A stretch of 64,000 bases of DNA. It comes from Dehalobacterium sp040766325. Its GTDB lineage: Bacteria; Bacillota; Dehalobacteriia; Dehalobacteriales; Dehalobacteriaceae. The notes under the pieces are model-generated. The model saw nothing but the letters and a program-made list of their open reading frames with translations. It made no database searches and was not told where the DNA came from. Where the stretch lies: NCBI GenBank assembly GCA_040766325.1, contig JAXGQR010000008.1, forward strand, positions 62,001 through 126,000, in the 5' to 3' direction. Below, piece after piece: positions 25,214-33,761 of the stretch. Within the stretch, counting starts at the first letter, position 1; every line of letters begins with the position of its first letter. A program made the position numbers and the translations under genes.

Positions 25214-26894
25214 TTTTTGATGTTCTCTTGATGTAGAACCCCAGTCCGACTAATAGTGTACCTAATCCGGCCATAGGCAAGGGATTGGCACCGGTTTTGG
25301 GTAATTCACGAATCGGTGGAGCCTGAGATACAGGTGTCGGGTCCGGCATAGATGTCGGTTTGGGTGCCGGAGCAGGTGTCGGATCCGGTTCAGGTGTTAC
25401 AGGCGGTACCGGTTCTGGTTGAGGTTCCGGAATGATTACCGGGGGATCTTCCTCATCTGGTTCATCGGGGTCAACCGGTGTCGGCGTGGTATCACGAGGA
25501 TCAGTGTCCCTGTCTCGAGAGGAACCGCCACCACTGCTGCGAGGTCTGATTGTAATGGTAACTGTGGCAAATTCACTGTATAATTCGCCATCGAATACTC
25601 GATAAGTATAGGTGTCTGTTCCTGTGTAGTTGGTGTCCGGAGTGTAGATAAAGGACCCGTCCTCTTTTTGTGTTAATGTACCGTGGTTAGGTTCACTTAC
25701 AGTATCAACATCTACGATAATACTATCTCCGTCGGGATCACTGTCATTGACTAAAATCCCAGGCGGGTCAACGGTAAGGGTTCTATTCTTTTGTGTACTG
25801 TAACGGTCATCTTTGGCCACAGGAGGTTGATTATCGTCCCCCGGCTCGCCGGGATCGGAATCCTTAATTGTGATGCAGATAGAAGCCACATCAGTTAATT
25901 CCCCGTCGGTAATTTGATAGTCGAAGCAGTCTCTTCCTAAAAAGTCCTGATTAGGGGTATAGGTGAAGGATCCGTCTTCATTGTCTGTGACAATGCCGTT
26001 TTCCGGGTCGCTGATGCGTTGTACCAGGGTAATCACGTCACCATCGGGATCAGAGTCATTATCCATGTAGTCGGTGATGTCTATGGGAGTATTCTTGTCT
26101 GTAGTATACTCATCGTCTTGGGCCACAGGAGGATTGTTCACTTTTAGCACGTTGATTGTAATGGTGGCCTCTACGGTGCAATGCCCGTCACTTACCGAAT
26201 ATTTGAATTTGTCTTTGCCCACAAAATCTGTATTCGGAGTATAAGTGATGGTACCGTCTGAAGCCATGCTTGCTGAGCCGTTCTCGGGCTGGTTGACCAA
26301 AGCAAAGGTCAGCTCATCTCCATCCTCATCATAATCGTTTGACTGATAGTCTACCGGCGCAATCTCCAATGCTTGATTTTTATTTGTTTCGAAGGAGTCA
26401 TCTCCTGCCACCGGAGCAAAATCAACACCGTTGATGATCAAAATGGTTACTTCTGCCTCGGCTGTTAGTTCGCCATCACTCACCAAATAAGTAAAGCTGT
26501 CCGGACAGTTATAGCAGGTTCCCCCGCCGTCACGATAATATGTAAAACCACCGTCTGCACGCAAATTCACGGTACCATACTTAGGTTTTACTACTGGAGT
26601 GGTATCGACGGTCAGCTCATCGCCATCCGGATCCGAGTCATTCTCTAATACTCCGGGGGCTTTTATTAGAAGGTGAGCACTTCCGGATTCATATTCATAG
26701 GTATCGTCAGATGCCTGGGGTGCCCGGTTAGACTCATCTTCATCAGCGCCGAAAACAACGATGGGAATTAGAAAACTAGCCAGGAATAGATTGAGTACGA
26801 TTAATGATGTAAGTATCCCCACTTTTGATCCGCGTTTTTTTATCTTGATCACTCCTCTCCCTTGCATTTTTTCCATGATTTTAGAAGTACGCAT
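25203..26894 (-). CDS. Cell-wall-anchored repeat protein with LPKTG sorting signal
   Basis: A secreted surface protein of about 563 residues. A signal-peptide-like segment follows a basic N-terminus (SKVGILTSLIVLNLFLASFL). Four tandem cadherin/Ig-like repeats (about 90 residues each) begin with variants of NxPPVAxDDxYxTxKN and contain NDSDPDGD, a calcium-binding-like signature. A proline-rich stalk (TPAPAPKPTSMPDPTP) leads to LPKTG, a hydrophobic stretch and a basic tail. The usual start would be ATG 26894, which has AGGAGGG 7 nt upstream; a longer version to 26948 has no RBS. It is a probable adhesin or wall-matrix protein exported by Sec and anchored by the adjacent sortase. Function beyond that is unknown. 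Confidence 0.9.
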   Translation of the reverse strand: MRTSKIMEKMQGRGVIKIKKRGSKVGILTSLIVLNLFLASFLIPIVVFGADEDESNRAPQASDDTYEYESGSAHLLIKAPGVLENDSDPDGDELTVDTTPVVKPKYGTVNLRADGGFTYYRDGGGTCYNCPDSFTYLVSDGELTAEAEVTILIINGVDFAPVAGDDSFETNKNQALEIAPVDYQSNDYDEDGDELTFALVNQPENGSASMASDGTITYTPNTDFVGKDKFKYSVSDGHCTVEATITINVLKVNNPPVAQDDEYTTDKNTPIDITDYMDNDSDPDGDVITLVQRISDPENGIVTDNEDGSFTYTPNQDFLGRDCFDYQITDGELTDVASICITIKDSDPGEPGDDNQPPVAKDDRYSTQKNRTLTVDPPGILVNDSDPDGDSIIVDVDTVSEPNHGTLTQKEDGSFIYTPDTNYTGTDTYTYRVFDGELYSEFATVTITIRPRSSGGGSSRDRDTDPRDTTPTPVDPDEPDEEDPPVIIPEPQPEPVPPVTPEPDPTPAPAPKPTSMPDPTPVSQAPPIRELPKTGANPLPMAGLGTLLVGLGFYIKRTSKNES

Positions 26895-27184
26895 ATGTTT
26901 CCCTCCTTTCTGAATTATTTTTGAAATTGTACAGAAACATAAGTGCAAAATGTATACAATTTCTATAAGTATCGCAAACTTTTCTCTCCGACAGGATTTT
27001 TTTAAAAATTGAGTACATTTATTTATAAAAAAGAAGAGAAATGGATACTCTTACCTAATTTTAACCTAATAAAGGGAAATATTCAATCTTAATTAAAATC
27101 ATTGTGATGTATTCATAAGAAAGTTAAATAAATAGATTAAGCCCTTATAATTGTGTAAAAAGAAAATGAGCCACAAACTCATAT
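26895..27184. other. AT-rich intergenic region
   Basis: About 290 nt between the LPXTG gene and the IS remnant. It holds the LPXTG gene RBS (26901-26907) and AT-rich sequence; I see no gene, RNA or clear promoter in it. Any leader of the LPXTG gene must start here. Confidence 0.5.
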
Positions 27185-27226
27185 CCTCGGTTAAAATATA
27201 AGTGACAAGCAAATACCAAACCGAGG
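27185..27226 (+). promoter_or_regulatory. Inverted repeat masking the transposase RBS
   Basis: CCTCGGTT (27185-27192) pairs with AACCGAGG (27219-27226), which overlaps the AACCGAGGAGG ribosome binding site of the transposase remnant at 27239. Such leader hairpins are known in several IS elements as a brake on read-through expression. Confidence 0.5.
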
Positions 27227-27238
27227 AGGATGAAATCC

Positions 27239-28434
27239 ATGGCTCAGTTTAATATTACCCTAACCGAAGAAGAATTGCACGGACTTTTTATGAGTAACGG
27301 ACGAGATACAGCAATAGCAAAACTGATGGAAAAAATCTTTAATGAGGTCCTTCGGGGCCAGTCCACTGAACAGCTACGTGCTGAACCATATGGAGAGAAC
27401 TGACCAACGAAAGGCATATCGCAATGGCAGTTATGAGCGTGAACTAGTTACACGGGTTGGAACATTGAATTTTACGCATTCCTCGCCACCGAAACGGCGA
27501 ATTCAGCACCGAACTCTTTAGGAACGTTACCAACGGAGCGAACAGGCACTGGTGCTGGCATGATGGAAATGGTGGTTAATGGCGTCTCTACGGAAAGTGG
27601 AAACTTATCACCGAAGAACTCTGTGGCGAAGTTTTCTAAATCAACCGTTTCAGCTCTTTGTCAAAGACTGGATCTCATGGTTAATGACTTCGAACAAGAC
27701 CGCTGGAAAGCCACTATCCATTTATGATAGTCGATGCTCTTTATCTCAAAAGCACGCATTAATAACAGGGTGCAATCTAGAGGCTTACTCATCTCTATTG
27801 GCGTTAACGAAGAAGGTAACCGTGAAGTTATTGGTTTTCAGGTAGGCCAATAGCGAATCGGAAAGCAGCTGGAGCGAGTTTTTTAAATCATTAAAAGAGC
27901 GGGGACTAAAGGATGTACACCTAGTGACTTCCGATAATCATAGGCTTGTAAATGCCATCCAGAAACAATTTCAAGGAGCTACATGGCAAAAGATGTCAAA
28001 CCCATTTTTCAAGGAACATGCTAGATCAAACACCAAAGGCACTACAAGTAGAAATGAAGGAAGATCTGCGCCGTCTTTACGAAGCCATTGACTTGGAAAG
28101 TGCCAAAAGTGTCCGGGATCATATCATAGCCACATACGAATCCAAAAGCGCCTAAAGCGACATCTTTTATTGGATGAAGCTTTTGACGATATTACCGCCG
28201 TTTTAATCATGCCCTTAAATACCGTAAAAGACTACGTACAACTAACGGGGTAGAACGTCTTAATCAGGAGATACGACGAAGGGAACGGGTCATACGCATC
28301 TTCCCCAATGAGGAGTCAGTAATTCGCTCATGGGTGCCCTGTTGATGGAACAAAGCGAAAAATGGCAGACAGGGCGAAAATATTTTGAGATGGATCTCTA
28401 TTATCAAGATCATAAAAAAATTCTAAAGTTACAT
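27239..28434 (+). pseudogene. Degenerate IS256-family (mutator-type) transposase
   Basis: Fragments in all three plus frames spell an IS256-type transposase: MAQFNITLTEEELHGLF at the start, KAYRNGSYERELVTRVGTL, then RYQRSEQALVLA, SIGVNEEGNREVIGF, LKERGLKDVHLVTSDNHRLV, QGATWQ followed by THFSRNMLDQTPKAL, and RTTNGVERLNQEIRRRERVI with GRKYFEMD at the end. Several frameshifts and stops (for example in-frame TGA and TAG codons before 27580 and TAG at 27851-27853) prevent a full product. The order matches the intact family of about 400 residues, so this is one decayed copy. I could not find convincing terminal inverted repeats or target duplication. Confidence 0.88.
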
Positions 28435-28672
28435 TTTGTTTGCTTAGAGCCGCATTTATTCCACGGTCCAGGCTGACAGTGAGCCTCTGGCCGCATGGCT
28501 TCCGGCACCACAGGCAGCCCCTGTTACGGATGCCTACAGGTTCAAATAATGATTTAAAAGCTTTCATGTGTGCCCAAAAAGCTGGCCTTGTGTTTGGGTG
28601 CTGCCAGGCCCTCAGCCTACCATGCGGCCCTCTCACTGATCAACCCGGCTTTCGCGGCATAAACGCTTAATG
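28435..28672. other. GC-rich segment of unknown origin
   Basis: This stretch directly after the transposase remnant is visibly richer in G+C than its neighbours (for example CTGGCCGCATGGCTTCC). The minus strand carries an open frame (28328-28636) with cysteines (GCLWCRKPC), but I do not recognise it and it reads into the transposase end. It looks like a foreign piece left by a mobile element. Confidence 0.4.
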
Positions 28673-28837
28673 ATTGGGATATTTAGAAAGTGAGCAGCCT
28701 TGACCACGAACCGATTAAAGTGTTACCGAGGAAATTACACTAATTTGGACTTGACTTACCCAACTTGCTTATTAAATTCTTGGATGGTAAGATAAAAGGC
28801 AGTATTCATAATTACGTGATAAATGGGAGTCATATCA

Positions 28838-29089
28838 ATGCACTATGTTTATATGATACAGTGTCGAGATGGAAGCTTATATACCGGTTGGACTACAGAT
28901 TTAGAAAAAAGAATCATAGATCATAATCGGGGTAAAGGAGCTAAGTATACACGTGGGCGTGGTCCGGTTCTTCTAAAATATCATGAGGAATTTGGCACAA
29001 AACAAGAAGCTATGCAGCGGGAATACATGATAAAACAAATGTCGCGTAAAGAAAAAGAAGAATTATTTAGAGGAGACTTTGACAAATAG
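28838..29089 (+). CDS. GIY-YIG domain endonuclease-like protein
   Basis: An 83-residue stand-alone GIY-YIG protein of the UPF0213/YhbQ type. The motif is visible as YVYMIQCRDGSLYTGWTTD with the conserved Arg in DLEKRIIDHNRGKGAKYTRGRGP and the Glu-like metal residue in KQEAMQREYMIK. It presumably acts on DNA, but the cellular role of this family is not established. ATG 28838 is chosen because GGGAG (28825-28829) is well spaced; ATG 28823 lies in front of it. Confidence 0.9.
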   Translation: MHYVYMIQCRDGSLYTGWTTDLEKRIIDHNRGKGAKYTRGRGPVLLKYHEEFGTKQEAMQREYMIKQMSRKEKEELFRGDFDK

Positions 29090-29190
29090 TTATACACCTT
29101 CAAATGAGTACTAATGGAAAAATGCCGGTTAATCTGATACGAAAAGTGCGTGAGGAAATATTCTTCACGCACTTTTTGTATTCACCCAAA

Positions 29191-29658
29191 TTATTTTTCC
29201 TGATTTTCTTCATTGGAGAGGAAAGTTCTTAAAATATCCGCCCGGCTGACGATACCAATGATTTTTTTATTTCTGAGTACCGGGACCCGGTTGATGTTTT
29301 TATTAACAAAAATGGCGGCGATATCAGAAACATCCATATCCTCCCTGATGGTAATCACATCTTTGGTCATGATTTCTTCCGCAACAGTTGCCGAAAGCTT
29401 TTTAAAATCATCACGATAACGTTCTACGCCATTATAATATATAAACCCCCCCAGCAGTGAAAATACACCTGGTAGTCTGGGGGCAGTTTCTTGGTGTAGC
29501 AAATCTCCTTCCGTTACGATGCCAAGCAGCTGGTTATCATCATCTACAACAGGTACGCCAGAGATATGATTCTCGATTAATATTGTAGCAATGTCTTCAA
29601 TTTTGGTATCTTTTTTTATTGTCACCACATTTTTCGACATAATATCCTTTGCTTGCAT
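29191..29658 (-). CDS. Tandem CBS-domain protein
   Basis: A 155-residue protein consisting of two CBS domains: MSKNVVTIKKDTKIEDIATIL / GVPVVDDDNQLLGIVTEGDLL, then MTKDVITIREDMDVSDIAAIF / RVPVLRNKKIIGIVSRADIL. Such pairs bind adenine nucleotides and sense energy state; no output domain is attached, so the partner is unknown. RBS AGAGGGG precedes the start. An isolated transcription unit. Confidence 0.92.
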   Translation of the reverse strand: MQAKDIMSKNVVTIKKDTKIEDIATILIENHISGVPVVDDDNQLLGIVTEGDLLHQETAPRLPGVFSLLGGFIYYNGVERYRDDFKKLSATVAEEIMTKDVITIREDMDVSDIAAIFVNKNINRVPVLRNKKIIGIVSRADILRTFLSNEENQEK

Positions 29659-29775
29659 TTTTTTCCCCTCTTTCTAAAATTGAATCTATAGGTTTCCATA
29701 ATAATATATCGATATGAAATTGGTTCAAACAGCTTTACAATTTTCAGTATAATGGAAAGCAACTATTCTGTCCAT

Positions 29776-29898
29776 CTAAATAAGAATCTCTTGAGTAAGT
29801 TGAATTTTGACCAACTTTTCTCGTGGCCAATTTTTGCAGGATCGAATTTGACTAGCCAAATGGATCAGGATACGGTGATAAACTTCATGGGTATTCAT
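29776..29898 (-). CDS. Small hypothetical protein (40 aa)
   Basis: A short frame begins MNTHEVYHRILIHLASQIRS and ends TAG, preceded by GAGGTG about 7 nt before ATG 29898. The remainder of the 316-nt gap between the CBS gene and the membrane-protein gene holds nothing else I can name. Helical, slightly basic; possibly a small sporulation-phosphorelay-type (Spo0E-like) helix pair, but the similarity is too weak to claim. Coding status uncertain. Confidence 0.35.
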   Translation of the reverse strand: MNTHEVYHRILIHLASQIRSCKNWPREKLVKIQLTQEILI

Positions 29899-29974
29899 GT
29901 CTTCACCTCAAATTGAACATATAAGCTTTGAAGTTACTTTTTCTGTTTTATATTACTTTTATGCAGAGGTGAGA

Positions 29975-30496
29975 TTAATTGAGAATCTTTCTGATTCTTT
30001 TTAGATAAAAACTAATGATTAATGTAAAGGTGTAGTCATAAAGAAAAAAAATGACTTGGAGCAGGACGAAAATCAGGCGCAAATCTATAGGGATCACCAG
30101 GTCGATTAATAGGAAAGATGTAACAAGGTAATAAGCGATTCCGGTGCAAATATTTAGCACCAATAGTTTAAGAAATACTTCCTGTAGAGGGTGGTTAATT
30201 TTCTCAATCCATGTTTTCCAGATCGGATAATGACCTAAAATGAAGATATAGGGTATGAGACGCAGCTTGTTGGGGATTAATAAGAGAGCAAGAAGCATGG
30301 TAGCAAAATAAAAAAGAATTCCAGCCTTGATATCATGTTCAATAATGATTAGAGCGCAAAACACTGAGCTTAATCCATAAAAAATCAGGCGGTTGGTAGG
30401 TAATATGGTTGCCAAAAACAAAGTGATCAGACAAAAAGCAGCGAAGATCCCGCTAAGGGCGATTCTTATGGTCGGGTTTTGGTCAGCAGCACTCAA
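29975..30496 (-). CDS. Hypothetical integral membrane protein
   Basis: A 173-residue protein with about five hydrophobic segments (for example IALSGIFAAFCLITLFLATI near the N-terminus and LRLIFVLLQVIFFLYDY near the C-terminus). I do not recognise the family. The TTG start at 30496 has GGAGGAG just upstream and overlaps the end of the J-domain gene by 14 nt, so the two are coupled. It probably works with the J-domain protein and the DUF5685-like gene upstream. Confidence 0.75.
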   Translation of the reverse strand: MSAADQNPTIRIALSGIFAAFCLITLFLATILPTNRLIFYGLSSVFCALIIIEHDIKAGILFYFATMLLALLLIPNKLRLIPYIFILGHYPIWKTWIEKINHPLQEVFLKLLVLNICTGIAYYLVTSFLLIDLVIPIDLRLIFVLLQVIFFLYDYTFTLIISFYLKRIRKILN

Positions 30497-31094
30497 TTAA
30501 ATCTCCTCCGGAACATTCGCAGCAACAATCGCTGCAATATAGACAACTGCAAATTTGACATAAGTTAGCATCGTTATATCCCTTTTGTCGGGCAGCCCCC
30601 TGATAGTGGTAGGTAGCTTGGCGCATATTATTCCAGGTAGCGGCATATTCTCGATTTAACGGGTCCATCCTCATTGCAGTTTGAATCTGTAGGATGGCCT
30701 GCTGATACCATCCCCGCTGTAAAGAAATAAGTCCGTTTAAATAATACCAGTCAGGGTGATTGTGATCCATAGTTTGTAATAGGTTGAAAGCAGCATCATA
30801 GTTCCCTGATTGAATATAAGAGCGTACTCTCATAAATCCTTCATTAGCTGAATTTTTTTGATAGTTGTGTCCTGCATAGCCGGAAGAGGTACTTTGCTGC
30901 CCTGAAGTGTGATTCATCAAATAATCATAGGCTTCGTTGATCTCTTTTAATTTCTCTTCTGCTAAATCTGCCAAAGGATTGTCCCTATATTTATCCGGAT
31001 GGTATTTTTTTACCAGCTCCCGGTAGGCGTTACGGATTTCTTCTTTGGAAGCATTTTCCCGCACACCAAGAATTTCGTGATAATTTTTGTTCAC
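30483..31094 (-). CDS. J-domain protein with TPR-like region and cysteine-rich tail
   Basis: A 203-residue DnaJ-like protein. Residues 1-65 form a J domain (NYHEILGVRENASKEEIRNAY, the HPD motif in KKYHPDKYRDNP, and LKEINEAYDYLM), which stimulates DnaK ATPase. Residues about 85-165 look TPR-like (GNYDAAFNLLQTMDHNHPDW, GLISLQRGWYQQAILQIQ). The last 25 residues carry nine cysteines (CQICSCLYCSDCCCECSGG), possibly a metal site. Zinc-finger CXXCXGXG repeats of true DnaJ are absent, so it is a specialised co-chaperone. GTG start. It sits between a DUF5685-like gene and a membrane protein gene. Confidence 0.88.
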   Translation of the reverse strand: MNKNYHEILGVRENASKEEIRNAYRELVKKYHPDKYRDNPLADLAEEKLKEINEAYDYLMNHTSGQQSTSSGYAGHNYQKNSANEGFMRVRSYIQSGNYDAAFNLLQTMDHNHPDWYYLNGLISLQRGWYQQAILQIQTAMRMDPLNREYAATWNNMRQATYHYQGAARQKGYNDANLCQICSCLYCSDCCCECSGGDLIECC

Positions 31095-31099
31095 TTCTG

Positions 31100-31957
31100 C
31101 TACAACTCCTCTGATTCAAAACACGTTCTGTTTGTTTATTCATGCCCAGGTAGATGATGTTATCCAGAATTCCCCGATTCGCTTTAATATCTAATAGTTC
31201 GTAAGACTGAGATATTTGGCTTAATGTATATTGCAGGACAAAACCCGCCTGGCTGCGCACCTGTTGATGGAAGACGGAAAAATCTTCCCCCAATTTATAA
31301 TAAGCTGCAATGAAAGGGTTGTATTGCTTCTTTTTTAGGTTCTCTTCCAGATCGTCTAAAGCATCAATGAGATATATCCATTTCCCCAAATTATAGCAAA
31401 ACCATTGAATGGCTTTCTGTGTGGCCGAAGGAAAGTCCATGACGGGACAAATGTTTTCCAGAATCTTCGCGAAGGTGTCTGCCGTTTCATCGATGTTGGA
31501 ACTTGCTGCATTTTCCAATCGGGCAAGTTCCCTGGTTTTTTCGACGATTATTTGATTAAGTACCGGATGGAGTCGAGCGGCTCTTTTATATTTTTCAGAC
31601 AATAATAATAAACCCGCCCCGGCTGAAAGTTGATGTTCGTCCTGCCAATTATCCTGTAAATTATGATAAGCCAGGAGTAGATTAATGTCGGCACCATAAT
31701 CCAGCCACTTATTATTTACCAGAATCAGGCGTTTTTGGGTGGGGTGGAATAAGCAACGAAAAGAAGCCGTTTTCTCCTGAACACCTGTCAGGGAAGTGAG
31801 AAAGAGGATAAAAATGTGACATCATAATTAAGGAGCAGGGTACTCAAGGACCGTACCTTGTTTTTAAAGCTCTGCATAATCCGCAGTAATAGGAACGGAA
31901 ATGATGATACTCACGAATCTTTAATTCATCTTTGATAATTCTCACATATCCAAACAT
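31100..31957 (-). pseudogene. DUF5685-like protein, frameshifted
   Basis: The minus strand from ATG 31957 reads MFGYVRIIKDELKIREYHHF, then RSYYCGLCRALKTRYGP, the opening of the DUF5685 family, which is typically found next to J-domain genes. The frame then slips twice before 31605 (continuing LSTLLLNYDVTFLSS, then LTSLTGVQEKTASFR) and, I think, once more near 31110, where the restored frame ends ...FESEEL-stop at 31100 immediately before the J-domain gene. Each step equals one missing base, two of them in T-runs. The open piece 31030-31602 covers the C-terminal two thirds. Repaired length about 285 residues. Function unknown; either sequencing error or decay. Confidence 0.65.
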
Positions 31958-32021
31958 AAAAATAAACTTCGCTATAAAAAAAATTTTTCCTGCAAAATTT
32001 TTGACTCTATCTGGGATACAG

Positions 32022-33488
32022 TTACAACAAGGGAGATAGTAGCCGACAGATGGAATCTTTTACCCTAGCACTAAAAGGTCGTTCATTAAACTTTTTTAAT
32101 GTAATCTCTGTGGCATCATACATATCGTTGATAAACATTTCGTCCAGTTTTTGAGCCGTTTCTTTGTGATAGATAAAAGCGTTGACTTCAAAATTAACCC
32201 GAAAGCTTCTGATATCCAGATTGGCTGTCCCAACAGAGCTAACAAAGCCATCGGAGGTGAACATTTTGCTGTGCATAAATCCTTTATGATAGGCAAAGAA
32301 ACGCACCCCTGAATCTAAAAGTTCACCGATATAGGACATGGCTGCCCAGTGGACAAAAGGATGGTCCGGTTTTTCAGGAATGATAACCCGGATATCTACT
32401 CCGGAGAGAGCAGAAATTTTTAGGGCACTGAGGATTTCATCATCAGGAACGAAATAAGGCGTTTCAATATAAACATGATCCCGTGCGTTGTTGATGATCT
32501 TTAAATAGCCGTTACGGACGTTGGGCCATCGAGAATCCGGGCCGCTGGAGACAATTTGAACCGCAGTATCCCCCCGGGCTCTATCATGGGGAAAATAGTT
32601 TTTGTCAAAAATAATTTCTTCACCGGAAGCAAAGCGCCAGTCCATAAGAAAACGAAGCTCTAAATCATTGACAGCACTACCTTCTATTTTTAAATGCATA
32701 TCGCGCCAAAAACCGAATCTTTTCGACAGGCCTAAATATTCGTTGCCAATATTAAATCCCCCCACGTATCCGGTGATACCATCAATAATGCAAATTTTTC
32801 TATGGTTCCGATAATTGACCCGAAGGTTAATATAGGGGATAAAGGGGGGATAGAAGACTGCAACCTTCCCCCCGGCTTGAAGCAAAGGATCAAAAAAATT
32901 TTTGGGCAGACGGATACCGCCCATACCGTCATACAACAGCCTTACTTCAATCCCTTCTTTTGCTTTGCGGCTTAAAAGGATAATGATCTCACGCCCCAAG
33001 GAATCATTTCTAATAATGTAGTATTCGATATGGATAAATTTTTTAGCTTGTTTAATGGATTCCATCAACTGGGTAAATTTTTCCTGGCCGCTGTTAAAAA
33101 TCTGCACTCGGTTATTATCGCTAAGGGGTGCATCACCACTTGTTAAATGCAGGGTAATCATATCTGTATATTGCTTAATACGTTCATCTTTAAATTTATA
33201 TTGATTGCCGCTCAAAAGGGTTTTTTGATAGTGTTTGGTCCGGATAAGTTTGTCTTCCTCCTGATGCTTCAGAGTGAAAAGTTTGCGTTTCTTTAAATCT
33301 TGGCCTAGAAAAAGATAGAAGACAAATCCGATGATAGGAAAGAAAAAAATTACCATCAACCAAACAAGAGTGGTCATGGGATTGCGTCTTTCAAATAATA
33401 CCGTGACGATGGCTAAAACAATGTTAATAATTAGTAACAATGTAACAAAGATAGAAAAATCACGATAGAAAAGACTAAATAGAGACAT
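32022..33488 (-). CDS. cls: Cardiolipin synthase (phospholipase D family)
   Basis: Membrane enzyme of 488 residues that joins two phosphatidylglycerols to cardiolipin. Two N-terminal transmembrane segments (residues about 9-58) precede two HKD motifs: HRKICIIDGITGYVGGFNIG at about 228 and HSKMFTSDGFVSSVGTANLD at about 405. This is the standard Cls layout and length. It is a single-gene unit; ATG 33488 begins the first hydrophobic segment. The 273 nt between it and glgC contain a small hairpin (CCTTCcttttttatGAAGG, 33653-33671) and no gene. Confidence 0.95.
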   Translation of the reverse strand: MSLFSLFYRDFSIFVTLLLIINIVLAIVTVLFERRNPMTTLVWLMVIFFFPIIGFVFYLFLGQDLKKRKLFTLKHQEEDKLIRTKHYQKTLLSGNQYKFKDERIKQYTDMITLHLTSGDAPLSDNNRVQIFNSGQEKFTQLMESIKQAKKFIHIEYYIIRNDSLGREIIILLSRKAKEGIEVRLLYDGMGGIRLPKNFFDPLLQAGGKVAVFYPPFIPYINLRVNYRNHRKICIIDGITGYVGGFNIGNEYLGLSKRFGFWRDMHLKIEGSAVNDLELRFLMDWRFASGEEIIFDKNYFPHDRARGDTAVQIVSSGPDSRWPNVRNGYLKIINNARDHVYIETPYFVPDDEILSALKISALSGVDIRVIIPEKPDHPFVHWAAMSYIGELLDSGVRFFAYHKGFMHSKMFTSDGFVSSVGTANLDIRSFRVNFEVNAFIYHKETAQKLDEMFINDMYDATEITLKKFNERPFSARVKDSICRLLSPLL

Positions 33489-33761
33489 ATTCTTACCTCA
33501 GTTTTAGTTTTTATCATTTTACCCAATTAATTATTAGTTTAATAAAATTATAACATATATTGGCTTCTTAATAAATAATTGAGCCAAGGGAAGTAGTGGT
33601 CCTTGATGCCGTGCATTTAATCGTGTATTTTGGCATTTTTTCACCAAATTACCTTCCTTTTTTATGAAGGTAAAACCATATTTATGGAGAAATGTTATTT
33701 AAAGACAAGCACAAAAAGGAGGCAGGATTTTAGCAAAAAATTATGTAAAGGAGTGATGAAA

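Noticed and set aside
25500..26700. Repeats in this region as a CRISPR or DNA repeat array
   Set aside because: They are roughly 280-nt protein-domain repeats of the LPXTG protein with diverged DNA, not short direct repeats with spacers.
28328..28636. Minus-strand gene in the GC-rich patch
   Set aside because: It runs into the end of the plus-strand transposase remnant, has no recognisable family and no convincing RBS; reported only as composition anomaly.
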